Below are positions 26,804-35,073 of a stretch of 64,000 bases of DNA, in pieces. The DNA lies in the NCBI GenBank assembly GCA_902552015.1, contig CACDFH010000002.1, forward strand, positions 1 through 64,000, in the 5' to 3' direction. The translations under genes and the position numbers were made by a program. The stretch comes from an uncultured marine group I thaumarchaeote (GTDB taxonomy: Archaea > Thermoproteota > Nitrososphaeria > Nitrososphaerales > Nitrosopumilaceae). A model generated the notes under the pieces. The model ran no database searches, had not been told where the DNA came from, and was given only the letters and a program-made list of their open reading frames with translations. Numbering within the stretch: position 1 is the first letter of the stretch; each line of letters opens with the position of its first letter.

Positions 26804-27280
26804 ATGAACAACACACTTGGAATCATCTATTCAAATCCATCATACATTTTAATTTTAATTGGAATATTCTTTCTACTCTTCATACCGTTAATTATAATCT
26901 CTGAATTCCTTTTTGTTGAACCATTTCTTGTATTTTCAATATATCCTGAAACTACGTTAAGTTTTTCATTAATTGTGTTGCTATCATTATTTTCAGCCTT
27001 TGCTGTATCAATGAATATTTACCGTATAAAACTAATCAAAGAAACTAAAAAAATAGGTTCTAGTATTATTGGAACTGTAATTGGTGCATCTGCTGGTGCA
27101 TGTTCATGTGGACCTATAGCGTTTTCAGTTATTGCCACATTTGGAACAGCTGGAAGTATTGCCAGTTCATTTCTAACAGCTTATGAAATTCCAATTCGAC
27201 TAACTTCAATTGGAATTCTTATTCTGGTGATTTTTGTAACAACAAAGTCACTTTCACGTGAGTGTAAAGTGAAATTGTAA
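26804..27280 (+). CDS. Four-helix membrane protein with CSC motif, possible DsbA partner
   Basis: A 158-residue protein with about four membrane helices. A central conserved-looking stretch, GASAGACSCGPIAFSVI, places two Cys in CSC near a helix end, followed by TFGTAGSIASSFLTAYEIP. The tail has one more Cys in SRECKVKL. It starts on the base after the dsbA-like stop, so the two are surely co-transcribed. I do not recognise the family; it is not VKOR or DsbD by the motifs I can see. A role in re-oxidising or reducing the DsbA-like protein is an inference. Confidence 0.65.
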   Translation: MNNTLGIIYSNPSYILILIGIFFLLFIPLIIISEFLFVEPFLVFSIYPETTLSFSLIVLLSLFSAFAVSMNIYRIKLIKETKKIGSSIIGTVIGASAGACSCGPIAFSVIATFGTAGSIASSFLTAYEIPIRLTSIGILILVIFVTTKSLSRECKVKL

Positions 27281-27299
27281 CTTAGTTCAATTTTGTTGA

Positions 27300-27321
27300 T
27301 GTAAAAAGACAATTTTTTACA
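27300..27321 (+). terminator. Hairpin terminator-like inverted repeat
   Basis: TGTAAAAA and TTTTTACA form an 8-bp perfect inverted repeat with a 6-base spacer, 20 bases after the membrane-protein stop, and the second arm is a T-run. This fits a terminator for the DsbA operon. The stem is A/T-rich and would be weak alone, but T-rich sequences terminate archaeal polymerase. Confidence 0.45.
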
Positions 27322-27359
27322 ACCCACTAAAATTACTTTTAAAATCGTAATACCATAAC

Positions 27360-27440
27360 ATGTCACGATTCTTCGTACCAACTCGACCAGCAAAACGAGC
27401 ATATGATGCTGACGAGTTAGATGAGACAGACGATCAATAA
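27360..27440 (+). CDS. 26-residue micropeptide with its own promoter-like sequence
   Basis: An open frame of 26 codons starting at ATG 27360. The peptide starts MSRFFVPTRPAKRAYDADEL and ends in an acidic tail: basic first half, acidic second half, no Cys. The A/T-rich box TTTTAAAA lies about 25 bases upstream, the leaderless spacing. It ends 12 bases before the stop of the convergent BtuF-like gene. The balance of charge and the promoter-like spacing argue for a real gene, but length alone cannot prove it. Confidence 0.4.
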   Translation: MSRFFVPTRPAKRAYDADELDETDDQ

Positions 27441-27452
27441 TAGAAGGTTCTT

Positions 27453-28373
27453 CTATATTTTTAAAAATGAATTATTTGGTACCTCTAACTCTTCAAACAT
27501 TTCTGGATGCAAAATTTTTGCCAAGATCTCTATGCCAGTTACCACTCTGATACTTGGTTTACTAAAAAATGAATTTGCATCAACTGCAAATACCTTTCTT
27601 TCTTTTACTGCTCTTAATTCATTCCATCTTAGATCATTTTTTAAATATTTTTCATATTCTGAAACTGTTCTTTGAACATCAAAACCACAAGGCATTAGAA
27701 TCAAAACATCTGGATTCTCATTTTCAATCTCCTCAATTCCCATCTTCCTTGAATGTTCTCCTTTTTTTGTAATCATATTTTCTCCTCCTGACATTTCAAT
27801 CATCTCTGGTACCCAATGCCCAGATGTAAAAAATGGGTTTATCCATTCTATTGCTAAAATTTTTGGTCTTTTTGAAATTTTAACATCTTTTATTTTATCT
27901 ATTCTGGAATTCAGTGAATTAACAATTTCCCTTCCTCGTTTTTCTTCATTAATTTTCTCTGCAATATCAGTAACACATTTTAAAATTCCATTAATGTCAT
28001 GAGGACTCATTGAGTAAATTTCTGGTTTTTCATCAAGAATCTCAATTGCGTTTTTTACTTGATTAGTATATGCTGAACATACCTCGCAAATCTCTTGTGA
28101 AATAATTAGATCTGGTTTTGCATCAGAGACATTTTGTGTAACTAATTTGTAAATGTCTTCACCTTTTTCTGATAGATCACATATTTTTTCATCAATTTCT
28201 TTACTCGACATTTTTTCTGGTTGAAAAACACTCTCAATTACTTTTGGTTTACTTGTAGCCTCGCTGGGGTAATCACACTCATGAGTTACTCCGAATAATT
28301 TTTCTTGTGCGCCTAATTCATAAATTAATTCTGTTGCACTAGGTAAAAATGAAATAATTCGTTTTTTTTGCAT
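27453..28373 (-). CDS. BtuF-like cobalamin-binding protein without signal peptide
   Basis: The 306-residue protein has the helical-backbone metal/cobalamin receptor fold: RIISFLPSATELIYELGA at the start, GVTHECDYP, then PDLIISQEICEVCSAY and later PDVLILMPCGFDV. These match the BtuF-like family that binds vitamin B12. There is no signal peptide, so it seems cytosolic, unlike classical ABC-transporter receptors. Ammonia-oxidising archaea make cobalamin, so an intracellular role in corrinoid handling is possible. It is divergent from nreA. Confidence 0.82.
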   Translation of the reverse strand: MQKKRIISFLPSATELIYELGAQEKLFGVTHECDYPSEATSKPKVIESVFQPEKMSSKEIDEKICDLSEKGEDIYKLVTQNVSDAKPDLIISQEICEVCSAYTNQVKNAIEILDEKPEIYSMSPHDINGILKCVTDIAEKINEEKRGREIVNSLNSRIDKIKDVKISKRPKILAIEWINPFFTSGHWVPEMIEMSGGENMITKKGEHSRKMGIEEIENENPDVLILMPCGFDVQRTVSEYEKYLKNDLRWNELRAVKERKVFAVDANSFFSKPSIRVVTGIEILAKILHPEMFEELEVPNNSFLKI

Positions 28374-28462
28374 TTGAAATTATTTTATCCAAGTTCTCTT
28401 TAAGTTTGTGTCAATATTTTACTAGATGAATTATTTATTATTCATAATTTCTTTGAAAATAC

Positions 28463-29620
28463 ATGTCTAGAACAGGTTCTGATATTAGAAAAGGTATTGA
28501 ACAGAATTGGCATGAATACCTTTCAAAATATGCAAATCTCTTTTCTTCAAATGAAATACAAGGTTCTAGCCCACCTTCTGTTTTTGTAGGCTCATATGGA
28601 TACCCAAAAGTTGGGATTGGACCTATGCTACCTCCCATTCATGGCGATACCACTCTTTTGGATACCCCTGAAAAATGGCTTGGCAAAAGTCTTGAAGAAA
28701 TTGTGAATTATAGATTAAATCTTGTAAGAGGAGTACAAAAAACTGGAATTGAAGAAACCTCTGGTCGGTTTATAGAAAGTCTTCATGAATTAGCGATGTC
28801 ATCAGGTTCAATTGATTCTGAAATTCAATTCATAAAAAATCCTGCACCCATTCCGTCAATTGATGGTCAAAATGCTCCTTTTGGTCCTCTTGGTGAAATA
28901 AAGAATGCAAAATTTTCTCCAAACTCTTCTATAAAATCAATTGAAAATGCATACTATGACACTGATTTAAAAGCAGAAGATGCAGTAATGAAACTCTATA
29001 ATTCTGGAATTGAAATATCAAAAATTCAAAAATGTTTCAGTATTGGAATGTTTGGAAAAAATAGAAAATTAGTTCCAACAAAATGGAGTATAACTGCTAC
29101 AGATCAAATAATTTCTAATGATTTGATGCATGATATACTTGAATTTGACATAATTGACAAATTTGATGTCTTTAACTTTGATCACCTTGGAAATTTGTTT
29201 TCTGTGATACTATTTCCACATAGATGGATTTTTGAAATGCAAGAAGCATGGCATGATAAAAATTCCATAGGATTTGGAAATGATTATGAAAATGCAAAAG
29301 GAATAGATCATCCTCCATCTATTGCAGGTGCGTACTTTGCAGGTAAATTAGCAGTAACCGAATATCTTCAAAAAATCAAAAAACAATCTGGTGTTATAAT
29401 ATTTAGAGAAATACAACCTGAATATGCTGTACCTGTTGGTGTTTGGCAAGTACGTGAAGGAATCAGAGAAGCAATGAAAAAAACTCCTCAAGAAGTAAAT
29501 TCATTAAATGAAGCAATTGATCTTGCAACAAAACGTATGAGTATTAGTAAAAATGAATGGCTTGCTCATGGAAATATGCTTAAACTCATAGCTCAAACAA
29601 GCATGTCTGATTTTTTCTAA
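28463..29620 (+). CDS. nreA: Archaeal DNA repair protein NreA-like, with PIP box
   Basis: The 385-residue protein matches the Nre family: PPSVFVGSYGYPKVGIGPM near the start, then GDTTLLDTPEKW, and the late core IDHPPSIAGAYFAGKLAVTE. Its very end, QTSMSDFF, fits the PCNA-interacting Q-x-x-h-x-x-F-F consensus. Nre proteins act in DNA damage response in haloarchaea with PCNA. The N-terminal zinc finger seen in many NreA proteins is absent here. It is followed by the archaeosortase-like gene after 38 bases. Confidence 0.88.
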   Translation: MSRTGSDIRKGIEQNWHEYLSKYANLFSSNEIQGSSPPSVFVGSYGYPKVGIGPMLPPIHGDTTLLDTPEKWLGKSLEEIVNYRLNLVRGVQKTGIEETSGRFIESLHELAMSSGSIDSEIQFIKNPAPIPSIDGQNAPFGPLGEIKNAKFSPNSSIKSIENAYYDTDLKAEDAVMKLYNSGIEISKIQKCFSIGMFGKNRKLVPTKWSITATDQIISNDLMHDILEFDIIDKFDVFNFDHLGNLFSVILFPHRWIFEMQEAWHDKNSIGFGNDYENAKGIDHPPSIAGAYFAGKLAVTEYLQKIKKQSGVIIFREIQPEYAVPVGVWQVREGIREAMKKTPQEVNSLNEAIDLATKRMSISKNEWLAHGNMLKLIAQTSMSDFF

Positions 29621-29658
29621 TATTTGCATATTTATTGAGAGTATACAACCAACACTCA

Positions 29659-30597
29659 ATGGAAAACAAAAGTGTAATGATAGCAATTTTGCTTGTTTTA
29701 TCCCCAATCTTCTTCACAATTGCTATGTATCCTGACAGTTTCAGTCTAAGTTGGAATCAAGGTAGAGGTGGATTTCTATTTGCAATGGCCTTTATTGCAG
29801 CAGAATTAATTGGGTTAAAATTTGTAATTCCAAAAAAACGATTCTTTTACTGCATTCCATTAATTGCATTAACTATTGCATATTTTGTATCACTTCAATT
29901 CGGTGTAAGAGATTACATAATGAGTTTAGTTGATGTTTTTGGTGTTTTGGAATATTCTTGGGAATGGTTGTTTGATTTTGCTGTAATGGCGATATTTGTT
30001 ACTGCATCTCTTGCAATATTGTTCGGAAGAAAATGGATTAGAATTGGACCTGCTGGACCAATATTCCTTGCTGGCAATGCAATAATCTTGGCATTAGATT
30101 CATTCTTTCCATATGACACTCTTGGACCATTACAATACATTGTCCCATATTTCGTACAAGCCAACGTTTGGGTGATTACAGTACTTGATCTTGGTGTGGC
30201 TACTGCACGTGATAATCTGATGTTTCTTAATGGTGACTTTGGTCCTTTTGCGTTACAAGTATTCTGGCCATCTGCAGGTGTACACAGTATAATCATCTAT
30301 TCCCTTGTAATGATGGCATTTCTCATAAAAATGAGAATTCCTCGTAATCGTAAAATAATTTACTTTGTTCTAGGTATTCTTGGAACTATTTTTGTAAATA
30401 TGATCAGAATATTTTCATTATCTGTTTATGCACTAAAGGTTACCACTGATCCAGAAGCTTGGGAAGAATTCCATTCTGTGGCTGGAGAAATAATGTTCCT
30501 TCCCTGGTTATTCATATTCTTATTGGTTGTTACTGCAGTTGAAACAAAACGGCTTAAGAAATTAGAATCTGAAACTGACTCTAAAAATAATTTGTAA
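29659..30597 (+). CDS. Archaeosortase/exosortase-family protein with Ser at the nucleophile position
   Basis: The protein of 312 residues has about eight membrane helices. Three exosortase-type sites are visible in order: WPSAGVHS (Ser 205 where related enzymes have Cys), NMIRIFSLS (Arg 250), and EFHSVAGEIMFLPW (His 272). Enzymes of this class cleave and anchor proteins bearing PEF/PGF-CTERM tails; thaumarchaea have their own branch with PEFG-CTERM targets. From memory the thaumarchaeal branch may naturally carry Ser; this needs alignment. ATG 29659 is preferred to TTG 29635. The 3' end overlaps the convergent polymerase gene by 17 bases. Confidence 0.78.
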   Translation: MENKSVMIAILLVLSPIFFTIAMYPDSFSLSWNQGRGGFLFAMAFIAAELIGLKFVIPKKRFFYCIPLIALTIAYFVSLQFGVRDYIMSLVDVFGVLEYSWEWLFDFAVMAIFVTASLAILFGRKWIRIGPAGPIFLAGNAIILALDSFFPYDTLGPLQYIVPYFVQANVWVITVLDLGVATARDNLMFLNGDFGPFALQVFWPSAGVHSIIIYSLVMMAFLIKMRIPRNRKIIYFVLGILGTIFVNMIRIFSLSVYALKVTTDPEAWEEFHSVAGEIMFLPWLFIFLLVVTAVETKRLKKLESETDSKNNL

Positions 30598-31672
30598 TAC
30601 TACTTTGACCTTCAACATCTGAAAATTCTGAAATTCTAACTCCAATTCTTCTGACTAACATAACTTGTTCAATTAATGCATCTTCCAATAATTGATTAAC
30701 AATTTTCTTTAACTCTATCTCGTTATTGACCGGATTTTTCAACATTCTTGATTTGGTCTTTGTTGACAAATCTTCATTTACAAACTGAATCCCAATTGAA
30801 CGATACATTTTGTTATTATTAATTGCCAATTTATTCAATTGTATACACAATTCATTAGCATTTTCTCGCAGAAATTCTATTTCTTTAGAATTTTTCTTCA
30901 AAGTAATGATTTTACTAAATTGAATTGTAGGTGGTCTTTCTTTCACTATTTCAGAATCTATTCCCTTGGCAGAGTTGAAAATATAGCCTCCAGTCTTCCT
31001 TCCAAACATTTTATTCAAATCAAAAACATCAATTTTCTTTAATTCTTCTATGGTGTGGATATTCATTTGTGCAAATACATCTTCTGTCTTCTTACCTATT
31101 CCTGGTATCTCTCTAATTTTTAGTGGTGACAGAAATTGTTCAATTTGTTCAGGTTTTACCGTTGTTAATCCATCAGGTTTTTTAAAATCTGATGCAATCT
31201 TTGAGAGTAATTTATTTGGACTAATTCCTATAGAACACGTAAGTTTCAGCTCATTTCTTATTTCATTTTTTAATTGCTGCGCTAGATGTTGCGCATTGTT
31301 AAAACTCATTTCAGTTTTTTTTGTAACGTCTAGATATGCTTCGTCTCTACCAACATATTCAAACACATCTGCATATTTTTCAATTATTTCCATTCCCTTT
31401 GATGACATGTCTGAATAATAATCGAAATCTGCTGGCAAAAAAATTGCATCTTGTTCTTTCAATTTATTTTTTGCAAGCATAATTGGCATTCCTGATTTTA
31501 CCCCGAATTTCCTTGCGTTGTAATTGGCAGTAGCTATTGCACCACTATCTCCACCTCTATCTGAAAAAATACATACTGCAACACATTTTCCTTTGATTTT
31601 GGAATTTCGAATCTCTTCACATTGTGCATAAAAATAGTCAAAATCCACATGAAAGACAATTCTTTTTTCCAT
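30581..31672 (-). CDS. dinB: DNA polymerase IV (Y-family, Dpo4-like)
   Basis: The 363-residue protein has the Y-family palm motifs FHVDFDYFYAQCEE and GRDEAYLDV, which supply the catalytic acidic residues, then the helix-hairpin-helix KIREIPGIGKKTEDVF and a little-finger domain. The C-terminus GQSSITNYF fits the PCNA-binding Q-x-x-I-x-x-Y-F consensus. It copies past damaged template bases. Its 3' end overlaps the archaeosortase-like gene by 17 bases. It is divergent from the 105-residue gene with 1 base between the starts. Confidence 0.95.
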   Translation of the reverse strand: MEKRIVFHVDFDYFYAQCEEIRNSKIKGKCVAVCIFSDRGGDSGAIATANYNARKFGVKSGMPIMLAKNKLKEQDAIFLPADFDYYSDMSSKGMEIIEKYADVFEYVGRDEAYLDVTKKTEMSFNNAQHLAQQLKNEIRNELKLTCSIGISPNKLLSKIASDFKKPDGLTTVKPEQIEQFLSPLKIREIPGIGKKTEDVFAQMNIHTIEELKKIDVFDLNKMFGRKTGGYIFNSAKGIDSEIVKERPPTIQFSKIITLKKNSKEIEFLRENANELCIQLNKLAINNNKMYRSIGIQFVNEDLSTKTKSRMLKNPVNNEIELKKIVNQLLEDALIEQVMLVRRIGVRISEFSDVEGQSSITNYF

Positions 31673-31673
31673 A

Positions 31674-31991
31674 ATGTGTTTTAGAATTCAATTCTTATTA
31701 CGATTACGTAATTTTATATCTGAATCTCAATTAAACATCTTATTGGATTCTGCAATTGAGGTAAATGATGATGGTGTTAAGGTTAATCCTGAAGTCATGG
31801 AAAATGAAAAATTCTACCATTGTGTTTTCAAGAATAAAGTAATCTTAGTTTTCAAAGATCATCAAGAATTTCTCAATTGTTTTGAAATAGAAGAAAAGGA
31901 GATAGTGGAACAAATCAAATCTTCAAAAGACGAAGATGTACACTCTATACTGGAATCTTATATTGAAAAAGAGAAGCTTAAAAAACAATAA
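31674..31991 (+). CDS. Small protein of unknown function
   Basis: A 105-residue protein with a mixed alpha-beta pattern, including FYHCVFKNKVILVFKDHQEF, and a charged helical C-terminus rich in Glu and Lys. I recognise no family. ATG 31674 is one base from the divergent polymerase start, which leaves no room for separate promoters, so the true start may be later, though no other good in-frame ATG precedes residue 42. It is followed after 18 bases by the Alba-type gene. Confidence 0.5.
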   Translation: MCFRIQFLLRLRNFISESQLNILLDSAIEVNDDGVKVNPEVMENEKFYHCVFKNKVILVFKDHQEFLNCFEIEEKEIVEQIKSSKDEDVHSILESYIEKEKLKKQ

Positions 31992-32009
31992 ACTTGTCTT
32001 ACTGTATTA

Positions 32010-32450
32010 ATGAGTTCAAAATCTGATGCTTCTGACATTCTTGATGAAATACTAGAAGATTCAAAAAAACCTGAAGCACAACCTGAAGCACAACCTGAAG
32101 CACAACCTGAAGCACAACCTGAAGCACAACCTGAACCAGAAACAAAGTCTGAAAAAAAACCATTTAGTCCTGAAGAAAAACCTACAAGAAAATTAATTCT
32201 GATAGGTGTGAAACCTTTGGTCACATACGTCAATTCAACATTAACTCAATTATCGACATTACCTACTGTTACAATAAAGGCAAGAGGTCAACGTATTACT
32301 CAGGCTGTAGATGTATCTCAATTCATTATGAAGCGTATGCATTCCATTGGTTATAGAATATCTGATGTAAGAATATCTTCTGATGCACTAGAATCTAGAG
32401 ATGGAAAAACACGTAATGTCTCTACCATAGAGATTGACATATCAAAGTGA
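32010..32450 (+). CDS. alba: Alba-family nucleic-acid-binding protein with repeat-rich N-terminal tail
   Basis: The C-terminal 90 residues (about 57-146) are a full Alba domain: RKLILIGVKPLVTYVNSTL, then ITQAVDVSQFIMKRM, and RNVSTIEIDISK at the end. Alba dimers coat DNA or RNA in many archaea. The N-terminal 56 residues are an added acidic, disordered tail with five exact PEAQ repeats followed by PEPETKSEKK. Standard Alba proteins lack such a tail. The tail may modulate binding or protein contacts (inference). The gene is convergent with the LysE gene. Confidence 0.93.
   Translation: MSSKSDASDILDEILEDSKKPEAQPEAQPEAQPEAQPEAQPEPETKSEKKPFSPEEKPTRKLILIGVKPLVTYVNSTLTQLSTLPTVTIKARGQRITQAVDVSQFIMKRMHSIGYRISDVRISSDALESRDGKTRNVSTIEIDISK
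32070..32129. repeat. Five identical 12-bp tandem repeats in the Alba tail
   Basis: Five exact copies of CCTGAAGCACAA (32070-32129) code for PEAQ units, followed by a diverged copy. Identity at silent positions suggests recent slippage, so copy number may vary between strains. It is in-frame coding sequence. Confidence 0.92.
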
Positions 32451-32452
32451 TT

Positions 32453-33067
32453 TTATAATTTTAATAGAAATTCTATTCCAAAATAGACTAAAACTATACT
32501 CAATCCAACTATAATGATCTTGAAATTTCTTTTTGAAAGATAATTCTTGGCTTTGGATGAAAAGGCTGCAATTGTAAATAACCATGCATAATCCATCCAA
32601 ATATGAAATAAAAATAGAACAACAATTCCAAAAATTCCAAAAATTTGTATTGATTCTGAAATTAATACTAAACCAATTGTTAACCACCATACAATAAAAA
32701 ATGGATTTAATGCACTAAGTAAAATTCCTGCTACAAATGGACCTTGACCTGATTTTGTTTCTAAGCTAAATTTTTGTTTTGTAACTGTTCTAATTTGTAA
32801 AAAAGCAAATCCAAATAGACCTATTGCACCTAATACTGTTATTGTTGTTCTAATTTCTGGAACACTTTCTATAGAAAAAAATCCTATTCCTAACAACAAT
32901 ATTAATGGAAATTCCACAATAGTATGTCCTACAGCTATTTTTATTCCGGAAATTTTTCCTTCACGTAATCCATACATTACATTTGCAGCAAATAGTGGCC
33001 CTGGTGACATTACACCAGATGCCGAAATTACTACAACTAATCCTAAAAAACCAATTATCTCTTGCAT
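32453..33067 (-). CDS. LysE/RhtB-family amino acid exporter
   Basis: The 204-residue protein has about six membrane helices and the family signature SGVMSPGPLFAANVMYGLRE near the N-terminus. LysE-family proteins export amino acids or small metabolites using the proton gradient. The substrate cannot be predicted. It is convergent with the Alba gene (2-base gap) and lies 24 bases downstream of the PAC2 gene on the same strand. Confidence 0.88.
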   Translation of the reverse strand: MQEIIGFLGLVVVISASGVMSPGPLFAANVMYGLREGKISGIKIAVGHTIVEFPLILLLGIGFFSIESVPEIRTTITVLGAIGLFGFAFLQIRTVTKQKFSLETKSGQGPFVAGILLSALNPFFIVWWLTIGLVLISESIQIFGIFGIVVLFLFHIWMDYAWLFTIAAFSSKAKNYLSKRNFKIIIVGLSIVLVYFGIEFLLKL

Positions 33068-33091
33068 GTTGAATTGAATCTGCTCTAGATA

Positions 33092-33802
33092 TTAACGATA
33101 GATGTGGTCGCCTAAATCTTTTGTATCTTGAGTTGCTTGCTGCAGTTGTTCTTCAATAATTTTTGATTCATTTTCTAATTTTGTCATATTACAAGATATT
33201 CCTGGAATGATTTTAGAAAATGTTTCACACAAATTTGCAGTTGCTTTGAAATCTGGAATTTCTTTATTTGAGCTCACTAGTAAAACTATGACATCTTGAC
33301 CTCGTGATGCACCCTCATTCAATAATATTCCTGAGATTCCTGGAATTGTTGCGTGATCTACCATCGTAATTCCATTATCTACAAGTTTTCCTCTTGCATT
33401 TCCCGTTGACGCAACACCGAACACTTCTACATCGTCTGATCCTTTAACTGTGATACTACTTACAATTGTTGAACATTTTTTCTCTTTAGCCCAATCCAAC
33501 ATCATTATTGCTGCTTCTCTATGCATTGTAACATCAAGTGTAAGAAATGATGAAAATATTCCAACTTTAAGATCTTTATTTACAAATATTCTAGTTGCAT
33601 AATTTGGCATGCCATTTTTTATGACACTTATTGGTGGGAATTTATCTGAATCAATATTTGCTTGTAATTCAAAATTAGATGTATTAATCAAAGATTCTGT
33701 AGCTATTGCACTTGTTATTCCAGATGATGGGAATCCGTTAACTAATGTACCTCCTTCCAAATCTATTGGTACGATCTCTTTGATTTCTATGTCTTTACTC
33801 AT
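33092..33802 (-). CDS. PAC2-family protein (proteasome assembly chaperone-like)
   Basis: The 236-residue protein shows the PAC2 fold signature: GGTLVNGFPSSGITSAIATE at the start, then SSITVKGSDDVEVFGVASTG and IPGISGILLNEGASRGQDVI. PAC2 proteins are ATP-grasp-independent chaperone-like proteins; archaeal PbaA/PbaB relatives have been linked to proteasome assembly. The C-terminal part is a helix with many Gln and Glu. It is divergent from ino1 with 80 bases between them. Confidence 0.86.
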   Translation of the reverse strand: MSKDIEIKEIVPIDLEGGTLVNGFPSSGITSAIATESLINTSNFELQANIDSDKFPPISVIKNGMPNYATRIFVNKDLKVGIFSSFLTLDVTMHREAAIMMLDWAKEKKCSTIVSSITVKGSDDVEVFGVASTGNARGKLVDNGITMVDHATIPGISGILLNEGASRGQDVIVLLVSSNKEIPDFKATANLCETFSKIIPGISCNMTKLENESKIIEEQLQQATQDTKDLGDHIYR

Positions 33803-33851
33803 ATAATACTACATATTTTGCATGTAAAATAATTTGTCTTTCTAGGAAAAC

Positions 33852-33857
33852 TTTAAA
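33852..33857 (+). promoter_or_regulatory. TATA-like box of ino1
   Basis: TTTAAA lies 26-31 bases before the ino1 ATG at 33883, the spacing of a leaderless archaeal promoter. The purine-rich AGGAAAAC just before it is a plausible BRE. It is one of the clearer promoter candidates in the window. Confidence 0.45.
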
Positions 33858-33882
33858 CTGTAAGTAATTCACAATTTGACGA

Positions 33883-34977
33883 ATGCCTGAAAAAATTAAA
33901 GTTGCATTAGTTGGTTTAGGAAACTGTTTTTCTGGACTAATTCAGGGAATTGAATATTATTCCAAAAACCCTTCTCAAAAGGTTACTGGAATCATCCATG
34001 AAAATTTACGTGATTATACTATTCATGATATTGAATTTGTCGCTGGATTTGATGTTGGAGCAAATAAAGTTGGAAAACCAATCAATGATGCCATCTATGA
34101 ATCGCCAAATATGGTGAATTGGATTGATAAAAATGACATGCCTAAAGCAAACGGAAATGTCTATGAAAGTCCCGCATTAGATGGTGTTGGCATATGGGTT
34201 GAAAATAAGGTTAAACCAATTGAAAGCGGAAAATCTGAATCTGAATTACGTGAAGAAATAATCAAAGTTTTAGAAGAAACTGGAACTGAAATCATAGTTT
34301 CATATCTTCCTGTAGGCTCAGAAAAAGCAACACAATTTTGGGCTCAAGTATGTTTGGATACAAACACTGCATTTGTTAACTGCATGCCTGCATTTATTGC
34401 ATCTGATAAGGAATGGGCACAAAAATTCACTGATAAAAATATCCCAATCATTGGTGATGATATTAAAGGTCAAGTTGGAGCAACTATTGTCCATAGAACT
34501 CTTGCACGATTATGTGATGAACGTGGAACAAAGATCGAAAAAACTTACCAGATCAACGTAGGTGGAAATACAGACTTTCTTAACATGAAAGAGCAAGAAC
34601 GTCTTGTTAGTAAAAAAATATCAAAAACTGAAAGTGTTCAAAGTCAATTGACCGATAGATTGGATGACGATGATATCTATGTGGGTCCTTCAGACTTCAT
34701 TCCTTTCTTAGGAAATACAAAATTAATGTTCATGAGGATCGAAGGTAGACAATGGGCAAACATTCCGTACAACATGGAAGTTCGTTTAGAAGTTGATGAT
34801 AAGGCAAATTCTGCTGGAATAGTTATTGATGCTATTCGTCTTGCAAAAATTGCTCTTGATCGAGGCATGGGCGGTCCAATTATTCCTGCCTCTGCATATC
34901 TAATGAAACACCCAATAGAACAAATGACTGATCCTGTAGCAAAAAGTAAAATCGAAGCCTTTGTGAAAGGCGAATAA
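33883..34977 (+). CDS. ino1: Inositol-3-phosphate synthase
   Basis: The 364-residue protein starts with the NAD-binding VALVGLGNCFSGLIQGIEYY and contains DDIKGQVGATIVHRTLARLC and NVGGNTDFLNM, which are MIPS/Ino1 family blocks. It converts glucose-6-phosphate to inositol-1-phosphate, the route to inositol phospholipid head groups in archaea. The length fits the short archaeal/bacterial class. Its promoter shows TTTAAA about 28 bases before ATG. SMC follows after 96 bases. Confidence 0.95.
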   Translation: MPEKIKVALVGLGNCFSGLIQGIEYYSKNPSQKVTGIIHENLRDYTIHDIEFVAGFDVGANKVGKPINDAIYESPNMVNWIDKNDMPKANGNVYESPALDGVGIWVENKVKPIESGKSESELREEIIKVLEETGTEIIVSYLPVGSEKATQFWAQVCLDTNTAFVNCMPAFIASDKEWAQKFTDKNIPIIGDDIKGQVGATIVHRTLARLCDERGTKIEKTYQINVGGNTDFLNMKEQERLVSKKISKTESVQSQLTDRLDDDDIYVGPSDFIPFLGNTKLMFMRIEGRQWANIPYNMEVRLEVDDKANSAGIVIDAIRLAKIALDRGMGGPIIPASAYLMKHPIEQMTDPVAKSKIEAFVKGE

Positions 34978-35073
34978 CCTCTACAATCTACTTAGTAGCA
35001 TTACAAAGTTTGTTTCCAAAGTCAACATTACTTGTTCACATTAATTATGCGAGTCTAAACACCATAATCTTCA

